This document shows, in pieces, positions 53,950 to 63,360 of a stretch of 64,000 nucleotides of DNA. This DNA comes from Phycisphaerales bacterium (lineage in GTDB: Bacteria; Planctomycetota; Phycisphaerae; Phycisphaerales; UBA1924): assembly GCA_028289195.1 (NCBI GenBank), contig JANQQR010000011.1, positions 32,852 through 96,851 of the forward strand. Direction: 5' to 3'. Numbering within the stretch: the first letter of the stretch is position 1; the number at the start of each line of letters is the position of its first letter. Under the pieces are notes generated by a model. The model had not been told where the DNA came from, did no database searches, and saw nothing but the letters and a program-made list of their open reading frames with translations. The translations under genes and the position numbers were made by a program.

Positions 53950-55167
53950 TCAGGATTCGGCCGGGATCGCGAACAGCACCGTCTCCTCCTGGTGGATCGT
54001 GAAGTGATCCAGGAAGAAGCGGTAGCCCAGGTCCAGGTCCGCCAGCCACGCCGGGATGCTCACGAAGTCGTCCAGCGAGTGGTACAGCGAGATCCCCAGA
54101 CGCGGCTTGAAGCGACGGATCGTTTTTTCGGCCCCCTCGAGCGCGTTCAGTTCGGCGCCCTCGATGTCCATCTTGATGAACCCGACCGAATCCAGCGATT
54201 CGCGCTGAACCAAATCGTCGATCGCGATCGTCTCCACCTCGAACGACGAAGCCGAAGGCCCGCCGCGGCTCGTGCGGCTGCTCGGGCGCGTCGCCGGCCC
54301 GAGGTCCTCGAACACCAGACGCTCGCCGGAGGAATCCCAGACCGGGTGCTCGCAGATCTCGACCGGCGCGACCGCCCCCCGGTTCCGCTCCAGATTCTCT
54401 TTCAGCAGCGGCAGGTTGCCCGGCGAGAACTCGAAGCACACCACCTTGCCGTCGCGCCCCGCCCGGTGAGCAAAGTAGAGCGCGCTGTCGCCCCAGCAGC
54501 CGCCGCAGTCGAGCACTGTGTCGCCCGGCCGCACCTCGACGGGCGTCGAACCGGCCCGATAGGCGTACTGCTCGAACTCGAACACCGCCGCGATCCCGAG
54601 CGAGTTCGCCACGAGGTCCAGCTCGCAGCCCAGCGGGCGCACGTCGAACTCATCGAGGCGCAGCCCGAGACGCTGGTCGAATCGCACGCCCTTCTTCTTC
54701 GTGATCGGCGCCCTGTGGATGCGCGACAGCGCCTCGTGGTACGCCGGGCAGTTGCGCGCCAGGCGCACGTGCCGGTGGCCGAGGATCCGGTACGCCAGCA
54801 CATCGACGAGCGTCGACTTGGAGTGCTCATCGCCGAGCAGCGCGTACAGGCGCTCCAGCCCGTCGATCCGCGCCAGCACGTCTCCCAGCACGGCTTCCTG
54901 GCGAGCGCGCTTGCGGGCGCTCGGAGTCGGCACAGTCCCGAGCGAGCGGGCGATACCGAACAGTGAGTCGCGACCGAACCGCTTGACTCGATCAGAAGCC
55001 GAGCGAACCGGGTAGCGCAGCGTGTCGTAGTTTGCGCGCTCGACGCGCGTCAGCCCGTCGACGAGCTTGCGCATCAGCGCATCCTGCAACGAGCCCGCGC
55101 CCGCGAGGGGCGGCACGTCGACACGCACCGGGGCTTCGAGTTCGATCCTCTGTTCCGCCTGCGTCAT
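53950..55167 (-). CDS. FkbM-family methyltransferase
   Basis: A 405-residue protein. The N-terminal 190 residues are helical and unassigned. The C-terminal half is an FkbM-type SAM methyltransferase: DTVLDCGGCWGDSALYFAHRAG binds SAM, and GFIKMDIEGAELNALEGAEKTI is the family hallmark. Substrates are often sugars or lipid-linked surface molecules. ATG 55167 has GGAGGAG immediately upstream and is preferred to ATG 55179. It converges with the reductase gene. Confidence 0.9.
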   Translation of the reverse strand: MTQAEQRIELEAPVRVDVPPLAGAGSLQDALMRKLVDGLTRVERANYDTLRYPVRSASDRVKRFGRDSLFGIARSLGTVPTPSARKRARQEAVLGDVLARIDGLERLYALLGDEHSKSTLVDVLAYRILGHRHVRLARNCPAYHEALSRIHRAPITKKKGVRFDQRLGLRLDEFDVRPLGCELDLVANSLGIAAVFEFEQYAYRAGSTPVEVRPGDTVLDCGGCWGDSALYFAHRAGRDGKVVCFEFSPGNLPLLKENLERNRGAVAPVEICEHPVWDSSGERLVFEDLGPATRPSSRTSRGGPSASSFEVETIAIDDLVQRESLDSVGFIKMDIEGAELNALEGAEKTIRRFKPRLGISLYHSLDDFVSIPAWLADLDLGYRFFLDHFTIHQEETVLFAIPAES

Positions 55168-55344
55168 CCGCTCCTCCATGCGCGGGCCGGCTGCGGCGAC
55201 GCGTCGGGCCGGAGATCGTACACGGATCCGGCGATCCGTCCGGAAAGCCCCTCTCGGAGGCGATTATCCGGGTTCTGGGTGCTCCGGAGCCGGCCGGTGT
55301 CATACTCGCGTCCCGCTCTGCGCCCGACAGAGAGGAGAACCAGG

Positions 55345-55761
55345 ATGCCCCAGACCGGACACGCGGCCCGCATCAGGTGGGCCAACAAGGAACTGATCTC
55401 CAAGGGCAACACCGAGGCGGTCGGCGACTACTTCGCTTCAAGATATGTCGCCCGTCTCGGCGGGTTCGAAGGCAAGGGCCCCGCGTTCGTGCGCCGGTTC
55501 ATCACGCAACTCCACCATGCCGTGCCCGATGTGCGTGTCGCATCCATCGAGATCCTCCTCGAATCAGGTGATCGCGTCGCCTGGCGCCGCACGCTCAAGG
55601 GCACCCACAAACGCGATCTCATGGGCATCCTCGCCAGCGGCAAGAAGATCACGTGGTGCGACATGCTCGTCACGCGATTCAACACGCAGGGAAAGGTCGC
55701 CGAGGAATGGGTGGTGTCGGACCTCGCTGGTTCGATGTTCGAGGCGCTGGAGCCCGGCTGA
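55345..55761 (+). CDS. SnoaL-like ester cyclase-family protein
   Basis: A 138-residue cone-fold protein with GAGGAG upstream. ISKGNTEAVGDYFASRYVARLG, PDVRVASIEILLESGDRVAWRRTLKGTHK and a late KVAEEWVVSDLAG follow the SnoaL/ester-cyclase pattern. Members range from polyketide cyclases to proteins of unknown role; no polyketide genes are near. No signal peptide. Confidence 0.85.
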   Translation: MPQTGHAARIRWANKELISKGNTEAVGDYFASRYVARLGGFEGKGPAFVRRFITQLHHAVPDVRVASIEILLESGDRVAWRRTLKGTHKRDLMGILASGKKITWCDMLVTRFNTQGKVAEEWVVSDLAGSMFEALEPG

Positions 55762-55772
55762 GCATCAGCGAT

Positions 55773-56801
55773 CTACGGCACCTCGAGCACGACCTTGCCG
55801 CGCGTGTGCCCGGATTCGCTGTGCTCGTGCGCCTTGGCCGCCTCGCCGAGCTCGAGGGCCATGCTGACGTGGGGCGTGATCGCCCCCTGGTCGATCAGCG
55901 CCGCCAGCTCCGTGAGCTGCTCGCTGTTCCCCTGAGAGCGCAGCGAGGAGCCCCGGACCTTGTACCGCTCGAGGTCCGCCGGGTCGGGCTCGGGGAACAC
56001 GCACGACATCATGTACCCGCCCTCCTTGAGCACCCGGTACGAGTTCGTGCGCACCTCGCCGCCGATCGTGTCGAGCACGACGTCGACATCGTCCACCACC
56101 TCCCAGAAGTTCTTCGAGCGATAGTCGATGCACTCATCAGCCCCGATCGAGCGCAGGAACTCGTGGTTCCGCGCCGAGGCCGTCGTGATCACCGTCGCGC
56201 CCCGCCACTTGGCGATCTGCACCGCGAAGTGGCCCACGCCTCCCGCGCCGCCGTGGATGAGCACCGTCTGGCCCTCCTGCAGATCGGCGCCGTCGATGAG
56301 CGCCTGCCACGCGCTCAGGCACGCCAGCGGCACGGCAGCAGCCTCGGTGTGATCCAGACGCTCGGGCTTGTGCGCCAGCACTTCCGCCGGCGTCGCGCAG
56401 TACTGCGCGTACGCGCCCGGCTTGTTCCCCGGCAGGTACGCGAACACCTCGTCGCCGATCTCGAACCCGGTGACTCCCTCGCCCAGCGCCGCGACCTCGC
56501 CCGAGATGTCCCATCCCACGACCAGCGGCACGAGCGTCGACACATCCCCGAACATCCCCTCGCGCAGCTTCCAGTCCGCCGGGTTCACTCCCGCCGCCCG
56601 CACGCGCACGAGCACCTCGCCCGGCGCCGGCTGGGGCACCGGCGCATCGTCGTCGAGGCTGAGCACCTCGGGCCCGCCCATGGCGTGCATGCGCACGGCC
56701 TGCATCGTTTCCGGGATCTCGGACGGGTCCTGGGCGCAGACAACCGGGCCCGTGCCCGCCAGCAGGAGTCCCAGCGCGAGGGTCGCAGTCGATCGTGTCA
56801 T
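55773..56801 (-). CDS. Exported zinc-independent MDR (quinone reductase-like) oxidoreductase
   Basis: A 342-residue medium-chain dehydrogenase of the quinone-oxidoreductase branch. The core shows GEVLVRVRAAGVNPADWKLREG, VPLVVGWDISGEV, the cofactor loop LIHGGAGGVGHFAVQIAKWRGATVI and DVVLDTIGG. Remarkably, the ATG at 56801 (GAGAGGAA upstream) opens with a signal peptide, TATLALGLLLAGTGPVVCAQ, so the enzyme appears to be exported although it should need NADPH. The signal resembles a lipobox only weakly (VVCA). Confidence 0.87.
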   Translation of the reverse strand: MTRSTATLALGLLLAGTGPVVCAQDPSEIPETMQAVRMHAMGGPEVLSLDDDAPVPQPAPGEVLVRVRAAGVNPADWKLREGMFGDVSTLVPLVVGWDISGEVAALGEGVTGFEIGDEVFAYLPGNKPGAYAQYCATPAEVLAHKPERLDHTEAAAVPLACLSAWQALIDGADLQEGQTVLIHGGAGGVGHFAVQIAKWRGATVITTASARNHEFLRSIGADECIDYRSKNFWEVVDDVDVVLDTIGGEVRTNSYRVLKEGGYMMSCVFPEPDPADLERYKVRGSSLRSQGNSEQLTELAALIDQGAITPHVSMALELGEAAKAHEHSESGHTRGKVVLEVP

Positions 56802-56981
56802 CGGAGATTCCTCTCTGTGTGCCCCCGCACGCACTGATCCAAACCGGGCCGAGCTGGCGGGGTTGCCCCTTCGCCCGCCGACCCGCAATTCTCTCTTCCC
56901 CGCGCGCACCGTCGGGCCCCGCGACTCTCTCCTGGCAGTACCGGGATTCACCCGGACGCACCAATCGCGGAGGACACCGCC

Positions 56982-57557
56982 ATGCCCAGCTACGTCGCAA
57001 TACGAGACCAGCGTCTGTCGGGAACGCTCCCGGGCCTCTGGATGCAGAGCAGCCCCAACGTGAACGTGATCACCACGTCCCAGACCGTCAGCCTCCACTC
57101 CGTGTTCTCGCAGCTCAATGCGATCAAGGGCTCGCTGGGGCCGGTCGACTCGGTCTTCATCCTCTGCCACGGCTTCGCGGGCACCAGCAACCGGCTCCAG
57201 GCCTCCGGTGACTTCGGGGGCCAGGGGCTGCAGCTTGGGCAGGAGAATGTGCTCCACTCGAACGTGGAGATCTGGAACGCGGTGAAGGGCGCAACGCGGA
57301 ACATCGTCGTGTACTCGTGCGCCGCGTCGAACACCGAGCCCGGCGCCGAGGGCACGACCGAAGACGGCCAGTACCTCATGGGCGCCCTGGCCATCCACAC
57401 CGGCGCAACTGTCTACGCCGGCGACCGGATCCAGTGGTACCAGCCCGGCGGGTTCAACTTCGGCGCATGGGAGGGCCGACTGCTGCGCTTCCGGCCCGAC
57501 GGCACAGCACCGCAGGAAGCGATGCGACCCCCGATCGAATTCAGCGAAGTCGCCTAG
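56982..57557 (+). CDS. Small caspase-fold/CHAT- or DUF4347-like protein
   Basis: A 191-residue protein without signal peptide. SVFILCHGFAG (His about 64) and NIVVYSCAASN (Cys about 113) sit at the ends of successive strands. This is the His/Cys dyad arrangement of caspase-fold peptidases and of DUF4347-type domains. LQLGQENVLHSNVEIWNAV and MGALAIHTGATVYAGDRIQWY match the strand/helix order around that dyad. There is no recognisable prodomain or partner. Peptidase activity is inference; the fold assignment is moderate. Confidence 0.65.
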   Translation: MPSYVAIRDQRLSGTLPGLWMQSSPNVNVITTSQTVSLHSVFSQLNAIKGSLGPVDSVFILCHGFAGTSNRLQASGDFGGQGLQLGQENVLHSNVEIWNAVKGATRNIVVYSCAASNTEPGAEGTTEDGQYLMGALAIHTGATVYAGDRIQWYQPGGFNFGAWEGRLLRFRPDGTAPQEAMRPPIEFSEVA

Positions 57558-57561
57558 GGCG

Positions 57562-57849
57562 CTACTTCTTCGGCGGGCGGGCGCTCAGGACGCGCTCGGC
57601 GTCTTCGGTCGAGATCGAGCCCTCGGCCATGTACGCCGCGACGTCGCGCTTCGTGCGCTCTCGCTCCTTCTCGGTGGTCTTGTAGACGTAGGAGCCGAAG
57701 ATGATCGCCGCGAAGGCGCCGGCCGACGCGACGGTGACGGCTTCCCACATGCCGATGCCGTTGGCGAATATCCCGGCTGTCTGCGCGCCGGCCTGATTCA
57801 GGACGTCGCTGGTCGCGGGGAGGATCCTGGTCATCATCGTCGTGCTCAT
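57562..57849 (-). CDS. Small membrane protein with conserved SHOCT-like C-terminal motif, copy 2
   Basis: A 95-residue paralogue of the gene at 51665: one membrane helix (VASAGAFAAIIFGSYVY), then charged ERERTKRDVAAYMAEGSIS and TEDAERVL. The tail is nearly identical to copy 1 whereas the N-terminal halves share nothing obvious. Four bases separate its stop from that of the convergent caspase-like gene. Confidence 0.75.
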   Translation of the reverse strand: MSTTMMTRILPATSDVLNQAGAQTAGIFANGIGMWEAVTVASAGAFAAIIFGSYVYKTTEKERERTKRDVAAYMAEGSISTEDAERVLSARPPKK

Positions 57850-58009
57850 GGTGTGTGCCCCCAGCCCTCTGGCGCTCGTGGTGCTGCTCGTGGGATGGTA
57901 GTTCGGGAATCCGGCGGGGGTCTTTCGCGCGGGAGAGGGGCAGAAGGTGCGGGTTCAGGCTTGGTGGGGGCGCGCTCGTGGGGCATACTCAGAGAAAGGA
58001 GGATCCGGG

Positions 58010-58786
58010 ATGATGAATCACGCACGATTCGCGGGCGCGGCTGCGCCGCTGGTGGTGACCTGGGCTGTCGCGAGCGGGGGGGATCTGACGCCGCCGCCGG
58101 GGCCGGTGGCTCCGACGATGAAGACGCTGGAGCAGGTTGAGCCGCGCACGCCGATCGACTCGCTGCCGCTGACGATCTCCCAGCCCGGCTCGTACTACCT
58201 GACGGGCAACCTGACGACCGCTTCGTTCGGCATCTTCGTGGATGCGCCGGACGTGACCATCGACATGATGGGCTTCTCGATCACCGGCTCGACGCCGGAC
58301 GACTTTTACGGCATCCAGGTGACCGATGTCGGGACCGACAACGCCACCTTCACGCTGCGCAACGGCGTGATCCGCCGGTTCGAGTTCGGCGTCGTTGCGT
58401 TCGACGGCGGGCCGAACGACGCGGGACACACGGTGATCGGCGTCGGCGCTGTGGAGATCGGGCGCCAGGCCATCGACATGCGTCAGGGCAACGTGCTGAT
58501 CCGCGACTGCTTCGCCCAGCGATCGGCCGCTTCGTTGATACCCCTGGTGTCCTCGTTCGGGATCACGGCGGACGGGGGGGTGATCGAGTCCTGTCGCGCT
58601 GAGGGCTTCGGGTACGGGCTTGCCGCGGTGGCGGGCGGGCTGATCCACAACAGCCAGGCGATCAACTGCGACCGGGGCGCCGTTGTGTCCGACGGCATGG
58701 TGCGGGGCTGCGTGCTGTACAACAACACGACGGCCAACCTGCAGATCCTGGGGCTGGGGGTCGGGATCGACAACTACGCGCCTTGA
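58010..58786 (+). CDS. Secreted beta-helix protein, paralogue 2
   Basis: A 258-residue protein with a strong AAAGGAGG ribosome site, a -10-like CATACT at 57984-57989 and a weak TTGGTG 17 bases before it. A signal peptide is followed by LTPPPGPVAPTMKTLEQVEPRTPI, nearly the same opening as paralogue 3. LTISQPGSYYLTGNL and PbH1-like turns then follow (VTIDMMGFSITG, FTLRNGVIRRFEFGVVAF). No catalytic site or sorting tail is seen. Confidence 0.8.
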   Translation: MMNHARFAGAAAPLVVTWAVASGGDLTPPPGPVAPTMKTLEQVEPRTPIDSLPLTISQPGSYYLTGNLTTASFGIFVDAPDVTIDMMGFSITGSTPDDFYGIQVTDVGTDNATFTLRNGVIRRFEFGVVAFDGGPNDAGHTVIGVGAVEIGRQAIDMRQGNVLIRDCFAQRSAASLIPLVSSFGITADGGVIESCRAEGFGYGLAAVAGGLIHNSQAINCDRGAVVSDGMVRGCVLYNNTTANLQILGLGVGIDNYAP

Positions 58787-58797
58787 GAGTTCGTGTT

Positions 58798-58833
58798 GCT
58801 GCTGCGGGGGGGAGGTGTCCCCCGCACCCCCTC
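58798..58833. repeat. 36-bp intergenic repeat, copy A
   Basis: Matches the segment at 60528-60563 with one mismatch. It lies 11 bases past the stop of beta-helix paralogue 2. The core GGGGGAGGTGTCCCCC folds as a hairpin. Confidence 0.85.
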
Positions 58834-58860
58834 GCTCGGGAGATCGGTTGTTCGTGGCCT

Positions 58861-59266
58861 TGGCTCCGAGGACGGATCCAAGACCACGGCACGCGGCGCT
58901 CATGCGCAGAATCAGGGCGCTGGCGCGGCGGGTGGTCTCGTTGGAGCGGGCGGCGAGGGGTGAGGCGGCGGCGTCGGGGCTGACGGGGTTGCGGGCGAGG
59001 TCTCGCTGGGCCTGGGCGGCTTCGGGCTGGGCGAGGGCGAGGATGAGTCGCGAGCGCTCGAGGGCGGCGCGGGCCATGCGCTCGAGGGTGCGGCGCACGC
59101 TCGGGCGCTCGAGGATGTCGAGCACCTGGGGGATGGTGAGGCGCAGCCCGTACGCCATGTCTTCGAAGGAGACGGCGCCTTCTGCGAAGCGGGCGATGAC
59201 GGTGCGCTCGGTGGCGGGGTCGAGGTGGTCTTGAATGTCGTGGTGGTGGTGGTGGTGGTGCTGCAC
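58861..59266 (-). pseudogene. 3'-truncated gene with N-terminal His7 tract and helical DNA-binding-like region
   Basis: A minus-strand frame starting GTG at 59266 encodes Q, seven consecutive His (CAC codons), DIQDHLDP, then RTVIARFAEGAVSFEDMAYGLRLTIPQVLDILERP and helices rich in Arg/Ala (RTLERMARAALERSRLILAL). LTIPQVLDILERPSVRRTL looks like a helix-turn-helix. After RASALILRMSAACRG the frame meets no stop and runs on antisense through the 36-bp repeat and the beta-helix gene, so the natural 3' end seems lost. It may equally be a live gene with an unusual end. Confidence 0.4.
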
Positions 59267-59629
59267 GGGTGGCCGCTCTCTGGGAAGAGAGTGTTCACGC
59301 GCGGCGGGTGCGGGGCCAGTGCGGTGGGCGGGAAGTTCGGGATGTTGCGCACGGGGGCGGAGGCGCGGGTGAGGTTGCGCATGGGGAGGGAGATTGACCA
59401 CGGAGGGCGCGGAGCGCACGGAGGGGGATCGAGGGAGGGGGAGGGCAGATGGTTGGGTGGGTGGCATGCTCGCGCGGAGCGCGAGCATGTTCGGCGCTCG
59501 AACGGACATGCCTTGCCCTTCGGTTCAAGGCATGGCACCCGGTTTCTGCAGGAACTCGCGCCTTTCCTCGGATTCCGATCGAGGCCTGCCCGGTCTCGCA
59601 CCATACTCAGGCCGAGGAGGATCCTGACC
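59267..59629. repeat. Repeat-rich spacer with two hairpins (REP-like)
   Basis: This 363-base spacer holds no gene I can support. Two strong hairpins stand together: CATGCTCGCGC-GGA-GCGCGAGCATG (59465-59489) and CATGCCTTG...CAAGGCATG (59507-59534). Near 59400-59430 are three closely spaced CACGGAG/CGCGGAG words. The -10-like CATACT at 59602-59607 precedes the next gene. Confidence 0.6.
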
Positions 59630-60514
59630 ATGACCTGTCGTCGTCCGGTGTCTGTGTTGTGTCTTTCGATTGTGCTCGGCGCCTTCGCCCTGGCGCCCGG
59701 TGCTGCGCGGGCCGGAGATCTGGCTCCGCCGGCTGGCCCGGTGTCGCCGACGATGAAGACTCTCGACGAGGTCGAACCCCGCGTGCCGATCCACCAGGCC
59801 GACATCCCCCTGACGATCACCCAGTCCGGCTCGTACTACCTCGCCGAGGCGCTCTCGAACCCGGCGGCCCAGTCGTTCACCTTCATCACGATCGACGCCG
59901 ACGGCGTGTCGCTGGACCTCATGGGCTTTGCGATCGACGGAGAGGATATGGACGCGTTCCAGGCCACTATCGGCGTGGCGGTGGTCAGCGGGAGGAGAGA
60001 GGTCAGCATCAGGAACGGCACGATCCGCAGGGTCCGCGGCGGTGTAGCCGCAACCGGCGCGACCGCGCTCGATATCCGCGACCTTCGGATCGACTCGCCG
60101 CTCTTTGGTTGGGGCGTGCGCCCGGGGAACAGCACCGTCATCTCCAACGTGCACGTCACCCGGTCCAACTGGGGGTTCGAATTGGGAGTCTGTTCCGATG
60201 TGCTCTTGGAACACTGCTCGGTGTCCGGGGCGAACGTCGCGGGCTTCTACGTGGATTCAGGCGGCAGCAATGTGCTCATCCGCCACTGCCGAGCGACGGC
60301 CTGCGGCACGGGTTTCGAGAACTCGTTCAACGGCGTGAACGTGACGGTGATCGGTTGCGAGGCGAGCGCGTGCGCGACGGGCTTCCGGGACGTCCCCCTG
60401 AACTCGCACTGGCTCAAAAACGTCGCGAGCAATTGCACGACGGGGTTCGTCTTCATCGTGGGCGTCTCGGCCAACCCGACGACGGCGGGGCCGTGGGCGA
60501 ATCTGGACGTGTAG
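59630..60514 (+). CDS. Secreted beta-helix protein, paralogue 3
   Basis: A 294-residue protein with GAGGAGG upstream and signal peptide VLCLSIVLGAFALAPGAARA. The mature start LAPPAGPVSPTMKTLDEVEPRVPI and LTITQSGSYYLAEAL parallel paralogues 1 and 2. Beta-helix turns follow (VSIRNGTIRRVRGGVAATG, VLIRHCRATACGTGFENSFN, VTVIGCEASACATGFRD), with cysteines at repeat corners. Leader sequence CATACTCAG...GAGGATCC is shared with paralogue 2, indicating duplication including regulatory DNA. Confidence 0.8.
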   Translation: MTCRRPVSVLCLSIVLGAFALAPGAARAGDLAPPAGPVSPTMKTLDEVEPRVPIHQADIPLTITQSGSYYLAEALSNPAAQSFTFITIDADGVSLDLMGFAIDGEDMDAFQATIGVAVVSGRREVSIRNGTIRRVRGGVAATGATALDIRDLRIDSPLFGWGVRPGNSTVISNVHVTRSNWGFELGVCSDVLLEHCSVSGANVAGFYVDSGGSNVLIRHCRATACGTGFENSFNGVNVTVIGCEASACATGFRDVPLNSHWLKNVASNCTTGFVFIVGVSANPTTAGPWANLDV

Positions 60515-60527
60515 GAATGGGCGATGG

Positions 60528-60563
60528 GCTGCTGCGCGGGGGAGGTGTCCCCCGCACCCCCTC
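60528..60563. repeat. 36-bp intergenic repeat, copy B
   Basis: Begins 13 bases past the stop of beta-helix paralogue 3. It contains the perfect hairpin GCGGGGGA-GGTG-TCCCCCGC (60536-60555) and is followed by CTCTTTTCGG. Same position relative to its gene as copy A. Confidence 0.85.
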
Positions 60564-60632
60564 TTTTCGGAGTCCGCGATCGTCCGCTTGCCATGGCTTG
60601 CACCCGCGCTGGGCTTGCGGCACCGCGCGGTG

Positions 60633-60863
60633 CTAGAGGTCGACGGTCCAACTGCCGTGCCAGTACTCTCCGACCAGTCCCAGGACGATGAGCGTCCAGA
60701 ATCCGAGGTGGATGGCCAGGAGCCAGTCGACACCGTTCGACGTCGGGTGGTCGGACCACTCGTCGTCGAACGCTCCGTTGTCATGCAGACGCCAAAAGAG
60801 CATCACGCCGGTGATCGCGATGCCGAGAACGCCGATCGAGATGAGCATGGCGCGGAGGGTCAT
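60633..60863 (-). CDS. Small two-helix membrane protein
   Basis: A 76-residue protein with helices AMLISIGVLGIAITGVMLFW and WLLAIHLGFWTLIVLGLVGEYW separated by an acidic loop (DNGAFDDEWSDHP). No family recognised and no clear ribosome site. A 14-base palindrome GCACCGCGCGGTGC lies directly at its 3' end (60620-60633). Confidence 0.6.
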   Translation of the reverse strand: MTLRAMLISIGVLGIAITGVMLFWRLHDNGAFDDEWSDHPTSNGVDWLLAIHLGFWTLIVLGLVGEYWHGSWTVDL

Positions 60864-60906
60864 GGTGGTACACGAAACGGTAGGCGGGGACGTGAGGCGA
60901 CCGTTG

Positions 60907-60948
60907 CCAAAACAAACAGCCCCGGCCGCCTGAAGCGACCGGGGCTGT
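60907..60948 (-). terminator. Terminator of the groESL operon
   Basis: Read on the minus strand: ACAGCCCCGG, 13-base loop, CCGGGGCTGT, then TTGTTTTGG. It lies 36 bases past the groL stop. Confidence 0.9.
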
Positions 60949-60983
60949 CGTGTGTACTCACTTGTTGAGCAGACGGGTGCGGA

Positions 60984-62624
<1,641 letters not shown>

Positions 62625-62690
62625 GTGGTGTGATTCCTTATCGAGTGTTCGTTGTGCTTGTGTGGTGTGCTGCGGGGTGAGCGGGGGTGC

Positions 62691-62897
62691 TCAGCCGATC
62701 CTGATCCATGCGACGCGCTCGGCGTCGATGATGTACACGTGCTTGCCGTCTGAGACCTTGATGAGGTGGTCCTCCTCGTCGGGGACGAGGATCGCGTCGG
62801 TGACGACGCAGCGGTCGGTCTCGCCCTCGAAGGTGAACACGGCGTCGCGTTGGCCGTTGAGCTCTTTGAGGGCCTGTCGGAGTGCGTCGTGGGTCAT
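62691..62897 (-). CDS. 68-residue protein encoded between groS and groL
   Basis: A small protein with a short helix ([18 protein letters not shown]) followed by beta strands: [48 protein letters not shown]. This suggests a small barrel. It starts 11 bases after the groS stop and ends 66 bases before groL, so it is surely cotranscribed. No family known to me. Its place hints at a role in folding or heat-shock control, but that is inference only. Confidence 0.75.
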   Translation of the reverse strand: MTHDALRQALKELNGQRDAVFTFEGETDRCVVTDAILVPDEEDHLIKVSDGKHVYIIDAERVAWIRIG

Positions 62898-62908
62898 CGG
62901 TCGGGGGA

Positions 62909-63241
62909 TCAGTCGATGATGGCGAGGACTTCGCTCTCGCTGAGGATGAGCAGCTCGTCGGTGCCGAGCTTGACCTCGGTGCCGGCGTAGCTGTTGAAGA
63001 TGACCTTGTCGCCCTTCTTGACGGTCAGGGCGATGCGCTTGCCGGTGTCGGTGTTGATGTTGCCGTCGCCGACGGAGATGACGGTGCCGCTCTTGGGCTT
63101 GTCTTTGGCGGACTCGGGGAGGTAGATGCCGCTGTCGGTGATGGTCTCGGCCTCGTCGCGCTGGACGAGGATCTTGTCGCCGATGGGCTTGACGGCGGCG
63201 GACGTGGCGGACTTCTTGGGCTTGGTTGCGGTGGCGGCCAT
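62909..63241 (-). CDS. groS: Co-chaperonin GroES
   Basis: A 110-residue small subunit capping Gro[58 protein letters not shown] and [14 protein letters not shown] are canonical, including the mobile-loop hydrophobic tripeptide (GIYLP). A 17-residue Ala/Lys-rich N-terminal extension is atypical. The ribosome site AGGAGAG is upstream. First gene of the groESL operon. Confidence 0.98.
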   Translation of the reverse strand: MAATATKPKKSATSAAVKPIGDKILVQRDEAETITDSGIYLPESAKDKPKSGTVISVGDGNINTDTGKRIALTVKKGDKVIFNSYAGTEVKLGTDELLILSESEVLAIID

Positions 63242-63360
63242 TGGTTGGGCTCTCCTGTTTCTCTTCCCCGTTGTTGGGATGGACGGGTGTTTCCGGTTCT
63301 CTCTGATTGAACTGCGACGGCGTCAGCCGGCGCGGGACGGTGTGACAGATTGGTTGCCGG

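Noticed and set aside
57989..58860. Continuation of the His7 frame antisense to beta-helix paralogue 2
   Set aside because: The plus-strand gene has an AAAGGAGG ribosome site, signal peptide and close paralogues. The antisense extension shows no domain.
63242..63360. CIRCE or heat-shock sigma promoter before groS
   Set aside because: I searched for the TTAGCACTC inverted repeat and a CTTGAA/CCCCAT-type pair and found neither.
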